A stretch of DNA of 64,000 bases from an uncultured Bacilli bacterium (GCA_934085825.1 CAKOHR010000007.1:1-64000); one strand, 5' to 3'; numbered from the stretch's first letter, positions 1 to 8,421 are shown. Notes: generated by a model from the letters alone, not told the origin. Numbers and translations are program-made.

Positions 1-33
1 ATAGTATATAATTTTTGTGAAAGGAGAAAAAGA

Positions 34-600
34 ATGAATTTAGGAGATAAAATTTTACAATTAAGAAAGAAAAATGGATTTTCGCAAGAACAATTAGGTG
101 AAAAAGTAGATGTTACAAGACAAACTATTTCTAATTGGGAATTAGGTGAAACAACACCTAATCCAGAGCAATTAAAAAAAATGTCAAAAGCATTTAATGT
201 TAGTGTTGATGAAATCTTGGATAATGATTCAAAGGAGTTTTTAATGAACAAAATAAGTAATACAGAACGACTAGCAGGAATAATAATCAAAATATTAAAA
301 GTAATAGGATTTGTATTCATTGGATATATTATATTTATGATAATTGCAGTGATTGGACTAGGAACTTATACAGTTGTAAAAAAAGATAATGCTAATGTGG
401 AAAGTAGTGCGACAACAATATGTTCTATTGATAATAAAAAATATCAAATAGAATTTGGAACAAACAATTATTTTAAATGTAATAATTGTTCTAAAAAAAT
501 GTCAGATGAAATAAATGAGATTGTAGATTTTAACAATATTGACAATTCAATGATAAATATAGAAAATTATTTTAAAAATAATAATGGAACTTGTGAATAA
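34..600 (+). CDS. HTH (XRE family) regulator with a membrane segment
   Basis: The first ~60 residues form a Cro/C1-type helix-turn-helix, with the usual S-Q-E-Q-L-G...T-R-Q-T-I-S-N-W-E core. One long hydrophobic segment follows at about residues 82-112, then a polar C-terminal part with four cysteines in two pairs. This suggests a DNA-binding protein tethered to the membrane with a small outer or sensing domain. AAGGAGA lies 8 bases before the ATG and a TATAAT sits near position 6. The target is unknown. A second HTH-membrane protein follows in the same direction, and the two probably arose by duplication or arrived together. Confidence 0.8.
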   Translation: MNLGDKILQLRKKNGFSQEQLGEKVDVTRQTISNWELGETTPNPEQLKKMSKAFNVSVDEILDNDSKEFLMNKISNTERLAGIIIKILKVIGFVFIGYIIFMIIAVIGLGTYTVVKKDNANVESSATTICSIDNKKYQIEFGTNNYFKCNNCSKKMSDEINEIVDFNNIDNSMINIENYFKNNNGTCE

Positions 601-696
601 TTACAAATTACAATTTATCGTTATGTTAAAAAGCATTGCTTGCGGCAACGGGTATTTTTATAATAAACTGAATTTGATGAAAGGAGAAAGTGTATT

Positions 697-1212
697 ATGT
701 TAAAAGATAATTTAAAAATATTAAGAAAAAATAAAGGACTTTCACAAGAAGAATTAAGCATCAAATTACATGTTGTTAGACAAACAGTTTCAAAATGGGA
801 ATCAGGTTTATCTGTACCAGATGCTGAAATGTTAATGACTATATCAGAAATATTAGAAACACCCGTTAGTGAAATTCTAGGTGAAAGTATAGAAGAAAAA
901 GAAAAAAATGATTTAAAAGTAATATCAGAAAAGTTAGAAGTCATTAATGAACAATTAGCAATGAAACAAAAGCAAAAAAGAAAAATGTTAGTTAATACAT
1001 TAATAGTTGCTGATGTATGTTTAATAATATTATTTATCTTATTAGCAATATTAGGAAGTCCATATCAATCATGGGATTATAGTGATCCAGAGTGGTCAGT
1101 AATTGGAACTTTATGGCATTCGTTTGAATGGGTATATTTCAAAGTAGCTCCACTTATGGTTATTGTTATAACAGCAATACTTGGAATAATATTTGTTAAA
1201 AGAAATAAATAA
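697..1212 (+). CDS. HTH (XRE family) regulator with two membrane segments
   Basis: An N-terminal Cro/C1-type HTH (about residues 4-62, with S-Q-E-E-L-S and T-V-S-K-W-E) is followed by a charged helical linker (about 65-100) and two hydrophobic segments (about 101-122 and 145-167). This is a common Firmicute architecture for small membrane-linked regulators. The start is preceded by AAAGGAGA. A GC-rich stretch at 640-652 lies between it and the previous HTH gene, so the two may be separately transcribed. The regulated target is not visible. Confidence 0.8.
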   Translation: MLKDNLKILRKNKGLSQEELSIKLHVVRQTVSKWESGLSVPDAEMLMTISEILETPVSEILGESIEEKEKNDLKVISEKLEVINEQLAMKQKQKRKMLVNTLIVADVCLIILFILLAILGSPYQSWDYSDPEWSVIGTLWHSFEWVYFKVAPLMVIVITAILGIIFVKRNK

Positions 1213-1296
1213 TAAATAATAAATTACAATTTATTGGTGAGATTAGTTTGAAATATAACTAGTCTTTTTATTTTGAAGAAAGAATAATAACAAATG

Positions 1297-1340
1297 TCAC
1301 AGTGTGATGATTTTGTCCATCTAGGGGTGATGATTTTGTC
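1297..1340. repeat. Tandem repeat and palindrome, probable orphan IS end
   Basis: The 14-mer GTGATGATTTTGTC occurs twice, at 1304-1317 and 1327-1340, 23 bases apart. The first copy overlaps the perfect palindrome TCACAGTGTGA (1297-1307), and the second runs into TGTCACACA. Repeated inner ends behind a TGTCAC-type tip are typical of IS21-like elements, but no istA/istB gene is present. I infer a leftover insertion-sequence end; a regulator operator is the alternative. Confidence 0.4.
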
Positions 1341-1421
1341 ACACATAATATAATAATATAATATAAAGAATTAATATAACAAGAGTATAAATAATAATTT
1401 AAATTAGTATAAATATTTATA

Positions 1422-1670
1422 TTAAAAACCTATTAAGTTGGTACTTTTACTTGTTTTAAAAATATTTTTATATAGTTGTGTTCCATCTGTACTTCTTATA
1501 TTTGATAAATTAATAGTAATTACTCCGAGTTCTAATTTGTTACTTTTAAATTTATCATTATCTTTTATAGGTATTATTCTTATTATTTTTTCTATATGAT
1601 TTTTAGGTGTAAATGATAAATTAGTAAAGTCTTTATTTGGTTTAATTTCATAATAATTAACATCATACAT
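1422..1670 (-). CDS. Small hypothetical protein downstream of a serine recombinase
   Basis: An 82-residue protein with no membrane segment and no motif I recognise. It begins only 6 bases after the stop of the serine recombinase on the same strand, so it is probably co-transcribed with it. The ribosome binding site is weak (AAAAAGAA). A role as an accessory or directionality factor is possible from position alone; the sequence does not show it. Confidence 0.5.
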   Translation of the reverse strand: MYDVNYYEIKPNKDFTNLSFTPKNHIEKIIRIIPIKDNDKFKSNKLELGVITINLSNIRSTDGTQLYKNIFKTSKSTNLIGF

Positions 1671-1676
1671 TTCTTT

Positions 1677-3245
1677 TTATTTATTAACATAATTTTCTAT
1701 TTCAATTCTAGTTCTAAAACCATTATGTGCTACAGGTATAGGAAATTTATCCTCATCCATAAACATAAATAAATCAACCGGAGTGTCATAATTATTATGA
1801 TAATCAATTAAATCATAATAAAATGAGTTTCTTAAATTTAATTTTTTAATTTCTATTTTTGTACCTAACTTTTCTATTTCTATGTCATCAATATATTTAG
1901 AAATCAGTTTTTGTTTATTGGTTTTATCTAAATGATTCCAACGAACAAACAAATCAATTATATTTTCAGGGTGAAGATAATCTTCAATTTCTTTTTTGTC
2001 TTTAATAAGCAATAAGTCATCTACAGTAAAGTTTAAATTTTCATACTGTTTACTATCTTGCTCTTGTTTTTCTAATACTTGTTTTTTATATTCTATTTGT
2101 TTTAATTCGTTATCAAACTCATCAAGTTTAACTATGCCTTTAATGTATGCTGTTTTAATCCTATCTTTTTCCTTATCTAGTTCTTTTAATTCTTTTTTAT
2201 AATCTATTTTATTATAATCAAGTTTAGACTTTATAAAAGGCGTATAATAGTCGTTATATAGGTCATCTATATAAACAAGTGCTAATAGTTCTAATAATAT
2301 TAAATCTTCAATAGAATCTTCTTTTAAATTAATTTTACAATGATTACATTTATAATAGTAATACTTTTTATTAAGTTTCTTTTTAACACTAGCTTTACCA
2401 CCAAAATAATTACCACATTTAGAACATTTTAATTTATTAGTAAAAAGATATGTTGAAGTTCTTTCATAGTGTCTAGCATTTCTTAATTTTTGATATTGGC
2501 AAGATTCCCATTTATCTTTATTAACTAAAGGTTCAACAACATTTTCATAATATGTTGGATGTTTAGTTCTTTTACCATGAATATAATCACCTTTATATAT
2601 TTCATTTGATAATATCTTTTGTATTGTTGAATCTCTCCAAGTTTTACCTAAAACATTTTCTTTATTGTAGATGTTTGCTATTTTTTGGTGGCTTTTACCT
2701 TCTAAATATAAATCAAATACTCTTACTACAATATCTTTTGTAAGCGGATTGGGAACTAACTTTTTGTTTTCTCTTTTATAACCTAGTGTAGTTCTACTTG
2801 GTAAATGTCCTTGTTTAACTGCACCAGCTAATCCGACTTTAGTTCTTTCAGAACATTTTTCTATTTCATTTTGACTTACACTAGTCATAATTCTCATAAC
2901 CATTCTACCATTTGAAGTAGTAGTGTTAGATTCATCAGCTAGACAATCAATATCACAATCTAAATCATTAACTATTTTCATTAGTTTTTCAATATCATAA
3001 ACACTTCTAGTAAGTCTATCAAGTTTAAATGCTACAATTACATTAATATTCTTGCTTTTTATGTCCTCAAGCATTTCTTGATATGCTGGTCGTTTATCAC
3101 TTTTAGCACTAATTCTTGCATCTTTATAAACTTTAAATGTTTCATATCGTTTAAACTTACAAAACTCTCTTAATCTTTCTTCTTGTTCTCCTAATGAAAA
3201 TCCTTCACGATCTTGATCTTCTGTTGATACTCTTATGGAACACAT
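1677..3245 (-). CDS. Large serine recombinase (site-specific integrase)
   Basis: Residues 1-~140 form the resolvase catalytic domain, with the nucleophile serine at residue 7 (RVSTEDQ), the K-L-D-R-L-T-R-S active-site helix and the Q-N-E-I-E-K...R segment. A recombinase domain follows (about 155-260, with the W-R-D-S-T-I-Q-K-I-L-x-N-E-x-Y-x-G-D signature). Then come a zinc ribbon (CSKCG near 274, CNHC near 300) and a long coiled coil (about 340-420). The length fits integrases of phages and integrative elements, which join attP and attB sites without a partner enzyme. The N-terminus is unusually short: only four residues precede RVST, an in-frame stop lies 8 codons upstream, and no clear Shine-Dalgarno precedes the ATG. 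The start may be slightly damaged. Confidence 0.9.
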   Translation of the reverse strand: MCSIRVSTEDQDREGFSLGEQEERLREFCKFKRYETFKVYKDARISAKSDKRPAYQEMLEDIKSKNINVIVAFKLDRLTRSVYDIEKLMKIVNDLDCDIDCLADESNTTTSNGRMVMRIMTSVSQNEIEKCSERTKVGLAGAVKQGHLPSRTTLGYKRENKKLVPNPLTKDIVVRVFDLYLEGKSHQKIANIYNKENVLGKTWRDSTIQKILSNEIYKGDYIHGKRTKHPTYYENVVEPLVNKDKWESCQYQKLRNARHYERTSTYLFTNKLKCSKCGNYFGGKASVKKKLNKKYYYYKCNHCKINLKEDSIEDLILLELLALVYIDDLYNDYYTPFIKSKLDYNKIDYKKELKELDKEKDRIKTAYIKGIVKLDEFDNELKQIEYKKQVLEKQEQDSKQYENLNFTVDDLLLIKDKKEIEDYLHPENIIDLFVRWNHLDKTNKQKLISKYIDDIEIEKLGTKIEIKKLNLRNSFYYDLIDYHNNYDTPVDLFMFMDEDKFPIPVAHNGFRTRIEIENYVNK

Positions 3246-3421
3246 ATACCATATTATTTTAAAACATTAAATTTAATAAATTTTGATTATAAAATAAATA
3301 CCAGTATCACTATTGGTACTGGTATAAAACAACAAAAAGTCTATATTGATAAGATGGTCATAACTTTATCATTAGGACTTTAAAATAGTATATTTCAAAT
3401 TAAAATATAATTGTTGAATGA

Positions 3422-3454
3422 AAAAAATTACTGACATAATGCCAGTAATTTTTT
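3422..3454. terminator. Bidirectional terminator after the 3453-4362 operon
   Basis: An inverted repeat (TTACTG 3428-3433 with CAGTAA 3443-3448, extended by A and T runs) gives a hairpin with a T-run on either strand. It overlaps the stop codon of the minus-strand gene at 3453. A second perfect 9-bp hairpin (ATACCAGTA 3298-3306 with TACTGGTAT 3317-3325) lies between it and the recombinase start. Confidence 0.65.
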
Positions 3455-3998
3455 ATATAGTAGTTCTTTTTAATACTTTTATAAATCTTTGTTGTAAATA
3501 TGGTTTTGCAAATTGTTCTTCCAGTGTTAGAACACTATTTTTGTATCTATTATATGCTTTATCATAATTCCCTTGTTCAATTTGTTCAACACAGTAATCA
3601 ACTATATTATCATAAATATAATTATAAATAACATCAGATTTTTCCTCTTTATTAATAGTTTCGACAATAATTGGTGCTACTTCATAATAATGTTCTATAT
3701 CTTCTTTTGATACAAAATTATCCCTAAACCATCTTAATACAGTTAATTCATAACAATTATCATCAAAATTTTCTTGAAAATACTTCATACAAGCCGAAGT
3801 TAAATAACATTTAACATCTGTATGTTCTGTGCTACCATTTGTTGTGTCTATAATATGTGCTGATTTTGAATCACTATCAACTGCAATATGAATTGATTCA
3901 TGAGGACCCTTAGGATCTGATGTATACACATCTATTTTAGTATCATATTTATTACTGTTTGGAGTAGTTGCTTTTATTATTGGTTTATCATCTGCCAT
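3453..3998 (-). CDS. Hypothetical protein with a CxxTxAC motif (CFI-box-like)
   Basis: A 181-residue soluble protein. Around residues 64-70 it has C-Y-L-T-S-A-C, followed by a helical region with L-R-W-F-R-D. This resembles the cysteine box that I associate with CFI-box proteins; that assignment is from memory and tentative. The start is the ATG at 3998 with GAGAGTGAT upstream, not the GTG three codons earlier. It overlaps the upstream gene by 11 bases, which suggests translational coupling. Both genes lie inside the recombinase-flanked region and are probably cargo. Confidence 0.6.
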   Translation of the reverse strand: MADDKPIIKATTPNSNKYDTKIDVYTSDPKGPHESIHIAVDSDSKSAHIIDTTNGSTEHTDVKCYLTSACMKYFQENFDDNCYELTVLRWFRDNFVSKEDIEHYYEVAPIIVETINKEEKSDVIYNYIYDNIVDYCVEQIEQGNYDKAYNRYKNSVLTLEEQFAKPYLQQRFIKVLKRTTI

Positions 3999-4362
3999 TT
4001 TTATCACTCTCTTTCGTTATATTAGATAAAATTTTGCCAATTTGGAATACAGAATATGATATACCATCCATATGAAATTTGCTATCATAATCTGCTAAAC
4101 ATAGTTCTAATTGTGAAATAATAGATTCTATCTTTTTATATTGCCTTATAATTGTTTCATATTTTTTGGATTTATAATTATCTTGCCAACATTTCATATT
4201 GGTATGAGCATAATTTAAATATTCAATAATTTGATCTTTGGATAATTCTAGATATATCTTATCTTCTAAATTAATTGCCTCATTTATAGCTTTTTCCAGA
4301 TTTAATAATACATAATTCAAATTCCTTGAAAAATTTAAATTCAGTTTTTCGTTTTCTTCCAT
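3988..4362 (-). CDS. Hypothetical helical protein, first gene of a cargo operon
   Basis: A 124-residue protein, largely predicted alpha-helical, with no membrane segment or recognisable motif. The start is set by two signals: GGAGAG sits 4 bases upstream of the ATG at 4362, and the likely promoter (TTGTAT/TATAGT at 4412-4384) places transcription start near 4377. That excludes the GTG at 4395. It overlaps the next gene by 11 bases. Function unknown. Confidence 0.6.
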   Translation of the reverse strand: MEENEKLNLNFSRNLNYVLLNLEKAINEAINLEDKIYLELSKDQIIEYLNYAHTNMKCWQDNYKSKKYETIIRQYKKIESIISQLELCLADYDSKFHMDGISYSVFQIGKILSNITKESDKNGR

Positions 4363-4383
4363 AGCTCTCCTTTCTTGCTCTTT

Positions 4384-4412
4384 ACTATACACCAAATATT
4401 AAAAAAATACAA
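4384..4412 (-). promoter_or_regulatory. Promoter of the 3453-4362 operon
   Basis: On the minus strand, TTGTAT (4412-4407) and TATAGT (4389-4384) are separated by 17 bases, with a predicted start near 4377, just before the ribosome binding site of the first gene. Confidence 0.6.
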
Positions 4413-4569
4413 GTTATTTAATTTGTATTTTTTTCTTAAAAAATTAAATATATCAGTCAATAGCTAAATATCTATCAAAGTATCTATTTTAAAAATCTTA
4501 GTGTCTACAAGTGTTTACGAAGATTTTATATAACATTTTTGGCTATTTTTATATGACATTTATTACTTA

Positions 4570-4661
4570 TTGACTATGAACAATGATGTGATACAATATA
4601 GTAGAATATGAAATAATTGTAGTTAATGGTACTAATCTTGTGTCGTGATTGGTACTTTTTT
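4570..4661 (+). ncRNA. Promoter plus terminator enclosing a short transcript or attenuator
   Basis: TTGACT (4570-4575) and TACAAT (4592-4597) with a 16-base spacer form a good sigma-A promoter. Only about 25 bases after the predicted start near 4604, GTACTAATC (4629-4637) pairs with GATTGGTAC (4647-4655) and is followed by six Ts, a canonical terminator. No open reading frame lies between them. This is either a ~55-base RNA or an attenuator controlling the SHOCT-recombinase operon downstream. Which of the two cannot be settled from sequence. Confidence 0.5.
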
Positions 4662-4689
4662 CATATTCAATAACCCTCTTAAATTTATA

Positions 4690-4920
4690 AATTTATGTCT
4701 TAACTAGGACATAAATTCGACCATAAGTTTCTAAAAAAAGTATTAAAATTGTGTCGAAAATGGCAAAAAAACATGTCAAAAAAGTGTGTACGTTTGTATA
4801 ACACTCCTTATAATATAAGGGTTCTAAAGTAAACGATTGTATAACAATATTTGTAAGTGTAAACACTGGTGCTTTTGCTAAATCATTATGAAATAAGGGG
4901 AAACTAGCCACTGGCTAGTT
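4690..4920. repeat. Cluster of inverted repeats in a gene-free stretch
   Basis: The stretch 4396-4974 has no convincing gene. Besides the promoter-terminator pair it contains a perfect 10-bp hairpin (AATTTATGTC 4690-4699 with GACATAAATT 4708-4717) without a T-run, and a perfect 19-base palindrome AACTAGCCACTGGCTAGTT (4902-4920, centre 4911). The latter could be an operator or a recombinase half-site pair. Confidence 0.5.
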
Positions 4921-4974
4921 GTTTGTAAACAGGTTTATCCTGCTTTATATGTATTGCTGTATTTTAGAAAAACT

Positions 4975-5094
4975 ATGGCCGTAAAAAGGGCCGAAGTTAT
5001 GGTCGAAGATTTTCTAATATTTATAGCTATACCACTAGCTATTTTTTTATGGGCTGTAATGCAAGCTAAAGCGCGTTATAATTTATTTAAGTAA
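4975..5094 (+). CDS. Possible small membrane peptide (39 or 31 residues)
   Basis: A short frame opens at ATG 4975 (39 residues), with an internal ATG at 4999 (31 residues). After a charged N-terminus it encodes one hydrophobic segment (V-E-D-F-L-I-F-I-A-I-P-L-A-I-F-L-W-A-V-M) and a basic tail (K-A-R-Y-N-L-F-K). Size and layout fit small membrane peptides such as type I toxins or holin-like peptides, but no strong ribosome binding site is visible. Uncertain. Confidence 0.3.
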   Translation: MAVKRAEVMVEDFLIFIAIPLAIFLWAVMQAKARYNLFK

Positions 5095-5160
5095 TTAAAA
5101 AATGAAAGTTGGTGCTGACTATGAAATGAATTGTTTAAGAATTAAAGGGGGTAATAATTT

Positions 5161-5346
5161 ATGCCGGGAAGATGTGATAAATGTAATGAAAAACTCAAAT
5201 CATACATAGCAGAACTTGCTATGTTAGAATATATTTTTGATAATAATTTAATTACTAATGATGAATATAAAATTATAAAAAATAAAATTGAACTTGAATA
5301 TGCAAAGTATAAAACACTAAACAATTCAGATTATAGTTTTGCATAA
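5161..5346 (+). CDS. Small SHOCT-like protein with a CxxC motif
   Basis: A 61-residue protein preceded by AAAGGGGG at good spacing. It has an N-terminal C-D-K-C pair and a helix-turn-helix-like tail, L-E-Y-I-F-D-N-N-L-I-T-N-D-E-Y-K-I-I-K. That tail is the pattern of the short SHOCT domain (hydrophobic, G/N-x-I-T-x-x-E-[FY]). Small SHOCT-type genes often precede serine recombinases in Firmicute elements, as here, where the recombinase remnant starts 14 bases later. Role unknown. Confidence 0.6.
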   Translation: MPGRCDKCNEKLKSYIAELAMLEYIFDNNLITNDEYKIIKNKIELEYAKYKTLNNSDYSFA

Positions 5347-5360
5347 ATACTATTTGAAAT

Positions 5361-7081
5361 ATGCTATTGACTCAACAATTATGGAAAGGAATTAATGAAA
5401 AAAATGTTGAAGTAATAGCACCAACAAAGTGCTTAAATAACTTAACTAAATTAAATGATAATAAATTAATACGTGCTTGTGCTTATTGTCGTGTTAGTAC
5501 TGATAATGAAGATCAGAAAACTAGTTATGACTCACAAAGAATACATTATAAAAATTATATTGAAGAAAATCCAAATTATGAATTTGTAGGAATGTATGCA
5601 GATGAAGGTATAACTGGTACTCAAACTAAAAAGAGAGAACAATTTAATTCTATGATGAGTGATGCTTTAAATGGTAAGATAGATTTGATAATTGCTAAAT
5701 CTATTTCTAGATTTGCAAGAAATACAGTTGATACTTTAAATTGTGTTAGAACTTTAAGAGAACATAATGTAGATGTCTATTTTGAAAAAGAAAATATTCA
5801 CACTTTAGGACTACCAAATGAATTATTTTTAACTTTATATAGCGCTTTTGCTCAAGCAGAAAGTGAATCAATATCAGAAAATGTTAAAGCAGGTGTTAGA
5901 ATGAAAATGAAACGGGGTGAGTTAATTGGTAAGTATGCACCATGCGGGTTTTTATATGACAAAGAATTAAATAAACTAGTCATAGATGAAAGTAAAAAAG
6001 ATATTATTATTTATATCTTTGAAGAATACTCTAAAGGTGTTGGCTTTAGAACTATTGCAATTAATCTTAATGCAAATGGTGTGCCTAGTCCTACTGGTGT
6101 TAAATGGTGTCAAAATACTATTCTGATAATGTAATATCTCATAAAAGAAAGATTAATTATGGCGAGAAAGAACAATTTTTTACTTCTAATCATCACGAAC
6201 CAATTATATCTCGTGAACTATGGAATAAATGCCAAACAATATTAGAAAAAAGAAGTAAAATAGTTAAACCTGATGGTAATAGAGATAAGTTTAGTAGAAA
6301 GTATTCTTTTAGTAGTAAAATCTATTGTGGTATTGGTGGTGAAAGATTTATAAGACGTTCTTATAAAATAAGAAGTAATAATAAAGAAGTTGCTTACTGG
6401 ATATGTAGAAGTCATAGAAATAAAATTGAATGCTCTAATTTACTTCACTATAGACAAGAAAAATTAGAAGATATATTTGTTAAAGTTTATAACAAACTTA
6501 TTAAAAACAAAGAACAATATATAAATTCATTTATTAAGAAAGTTAATGATACTCTTTTAAATAATGATGATTATAATGACTCCAATAAAATTAAATTAGA
6601 AATATCTAAATTACAAAACAGATTATCTAATCTTATTGATTTAAAACTAGATAATAAAATATCTAAAGAAATATTAGAAAGAAAAGAACTTGATATTACT
6701 AATCAAATAAATGAGTTAGGAAATAAACTTATATCTAATAAAGATTTAGAATTAACTAGAAAGCAAAAATTAGAACAAATTAATAATATCTCTAAAACAT
6801 TAAAAGAATATCCTGGTCTTACTAAATTTAATGAAGATATATTTTATAATTTAGTAGATAGAATAATAATTAGTGAAGTATTAGATAATGGTAAATATGA
6901 TTTATATAAAATTAAGTTTATACTTGAAACTGGTGAAATGATTAAAGTTAATCTACCAAATAATAAATTAAAAATTGGTAGTGATATGGGACATTATGGT
7001 TTTAGTATAAATAAGCAAGCACTAGAAATAAAAGAAGATAATGTGACTGTCTATGTGTTACACAAGAACTCTCATATATAG
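5361..7081 (+). pseudogene. Serine recombinase broken by an internal deletion and frameshift
   Basis: The first part (5361-6134) has an intact resolvase domain, with catalytic serine about residue 46 (CRVST), R-F-A-R-N and a recombinase domain reaching G-V-K-W-C-Q-N-T-I. Reading then continues in another frame from about 6118 (Y-Y-S-D-N-V-I-S-H-K-R-K, then N-H-H-E-P-I-I-S, a zinc-ribbon remnant and a coiled coil) to 7081. About 20 residues normally found between these points (the x-I-L-x-N-E-x-Y-x-G-D block) are missing. The zinc ribbon has also lost a cysteine (CGIGG instead of CGxCG). A single deletion at similar TACTATT-like sequences would explain the join; this is inferred. It is a different subgroup from the intact recombinase at 1677-3245. 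Confidence 0.85.
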
Positions 7082-7129
7082 ACCACAAACTTTTTTTACA
7101 TCATCTAATTATCATCATCTCCTTTACTA

Positions 7130-7174
7130 AAAAAGAGCGAAGCAGTACAACTAGGCTTATTTGTACTACTTCGC
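7130..7174 (-). terminator. Terminator of the 7236-7511 gene
   Basis: Reading on the minus strand, a 14-bp stem with one mismatch (7174-7161 with 7150-7137) and a 10-base loop is followed by TCTTTTTT. On the plus strand there is no T-run, so it serves the minus-strand gene. Confidence 0.75.
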
Positions 7175-7235
7175 CCATAAATAAATCAGATATAAGTTTT
7201 TCTAATCTAATTATAAACTATTTAGGGCAAATTTA

Positions 7236-7511
7236 CTAGTTGATACGCTTTAAATAATCTTCTAATTCATTGATTTTAATTTTATTACCAAAGTTTTTGA
7301 TATAAACATCATTAGAATAATTAAAAACAAGAAACATTATATTATTGATAATTACTTTGTGAGGTTCAACATAAGCCAAATTAGATTTATCAATTTTTCT
7401 AATACTTCCATTTATAAATGTAGGAGTAGTATTACAAAAATCACAAATAAACTCTAATTTCTTTTTAAGCGATTCATCAATAGGTATTTCTTGTTTGATA
7501 ATATTAATCAT
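7236..7511 (-). CDS. Small hypothetical protein next to tRNA-Gly
   Basis: A 91-residue soluble protein. It has a C-D-F-C pair near residue 27 and a mixed alpha/beta pattern; I do not recognise the family. The inner ATG at 7511 is chosen because AAAGGA lies 8 bases upstream of it, while an ATG three codons earlier would touch the Shine-Dalgarno. It has its own terminator at 7174-7130. It could belong to the accessory region or to the host. Confidence 0.55.
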   Translation of the reverse strand: MINIIKQEIPIDESLKKKLEFICDFCNTTPTFINGSIRKIDKSNLAYVEPHKVIINNIMFLVFNYSNDVYIKNFGNKIKINELEDYLKRIN

Positions 7512-7552
7512 AAACACCATCCTTTCTTTAGGATGATTTCTTTGTAAGACAC

Positions 7553-7577
7553 AAAAAAATCAATCTTTCGATTGATT
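7553..7577 (-). terminator. Terminator of tRNA-Gly
   Basis: On the minus strand AATCAATC (7577-7570) and GATTGATT (7565-7558) enclose a GAAA tetraloop and are followed by a run of seven Ts. It lies about 45 bases past the tRNA 3' end. Confidence 0.8.
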
Positions 7578-7621
7578 CTATATATCAAGTTCAAACTAAA
7601 TAGTTCGAACAGATTCGTCAA

Positions 7622-7695
7622 TGGAGCAGGTGATGAGAATCGAACTCACGTCAGGAGCTTGGAAGGCTCTTATTCTACCATTAAACTACACCTGC
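7622..7695 (-). tRNA. tRNA-Gly(TCC)
   Basis: A 74-base cloverleaf. GCAGGTG pairs with CACCTGC in the acceptor stem, the D-arm has TAATGG, the anticodon loop is CTTCCAA (anticodon TCC), the T-loop is GTTCGATTC, and CCA is encoded. It marks the right border of the accessory region at 1-7.5 kb. tRNA genes are common integration sites, although large serine recombinases usually use other targets. Confidence 0.95.
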
Positions 7696-7714
7696 ATTTC
7701 TCTTGACAAGATAA

Positions 7715-7743
7715 ATTATAGCAAATTTAGTAGCATAATGCAA
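7715..7743 (-). promoter_or_regulatory. Promoter of tRNA-Gly
   Basis: TTGCAT (7743-7738) and TATAAT (7720-7715) on the minus strand with a 17-base spacer, 20 bases ahead of the tRNA. Confidence 0.75.
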
Positions 7744-7798
7744 GTCTTCCAAAGAAGTTTTTTTAAAAAGTGAATAATTTGTGTAAAAAACTTTATTT

Positions 7799-8374
7799 TT
7801 AATCTTTTATATTTATTTTTTCTTTTAAAAGCATATTTTCTATTTCTATCCAGTCATTTGCTCTTTTAATGTTTTGTTCCCGTAGTTTTTCTCTTGGTAT
7901 ATTTTTATTATGCCATGCTGTAAATAGAATTTTTGTTTTTGCGCTTTGTAAATTATCTATTCTGTCATCTATTTTAATGTCGCAATTAAGGACGCTTTTA
8001 TTTCCTAAAAATACAAAATTATTTGGATTAATAAATGGAAAGTTTTTTATTAGAAAATTGTACTTTTGTGGTAATAAAAATGCTGTATCATTGACAATAT
8101 CTCTGATTATATAAGATGTGCCAATAAAGATTTCATATTTATGACTTAGTTTTTTCAAGGTTTCGTAAACATTTGGTACAAGTGTGCAATAATCATACAT
8201 GTTGTGCTTTTTAAACCAGTTAAAAAATTCATCTTTGTCTGGTATTATGTCTTGCATGTAAAAACTGTTAAAATCATCTTCTTTGTAATTTGTTCCTAGA
8301 TACTGGTTAATTAAATATAAAAATCCTCCGGTTGTTATTACATCGTCCATATCTACCATTATTCTTTTTTTCAT
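7799..8374 (-). CDS. 5'(3')-deoxyribonucleotidase-like HAD phosphatase
   Basis: A 191-residue HAD-superfamily protein. Motif I is D-M-D-D-V (about residues 8-12), which supplies the nucleophile and the general acid Asp. Motif II is G-T-S near 85, and the late motif is the acidic D-D-R near 136. Size and the D-M-D-D-V start match the cytosolic 5'-nucleotidase type C family (NT5C), which removes phosphate from deoxynucleoside monophosphates. GGAGAAAAAA precedes the ATG. The exact substrate is inferred from family only. Confidence 0.75.
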   Translation of the reverse strand: MKKRIMVDMDDVITTGGFLYLINQYLGTNYKEDDFNSFYMQDIIPDKDEFFNWFKKHNMYDYCTLVPNVYETLKKLSHKYEIFIGTSYIIRDIVNDTAFLLPQKYNFLIKNFPFINPNNFVFLGNKSVLNCDIKIDDRIDNLQSAKTKILFTAWHNKNIPREKLREQNIKRANDWIEIENMLLKEKINIKD

Positions 8375-8421
8375 TTTTTTCTCCTTTATTTTGTTTTATT
8401 AAATTTTAAACGTGTGAATAA

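Noticed and set aside
34..1212. The two HTH-membrane proteins as a toxin-antitoxin pair
   Set aside because: Both have the same HTH plus membrane layout and separate signals; neither looks like a toxin.
4693..4911. A 72-residue minus-strand frame in the recombinase region
   Set aside because: It lies over the promoter/palindrome zone, has no ribosome binding site and shows no protein-like pattern.
1290..7600. A CRISPR array or phage defence cluster in the accessory region
   Set aside because: No regularly spaced repeats occur, and no nuclease, helicase or methyltransferase gene is present.
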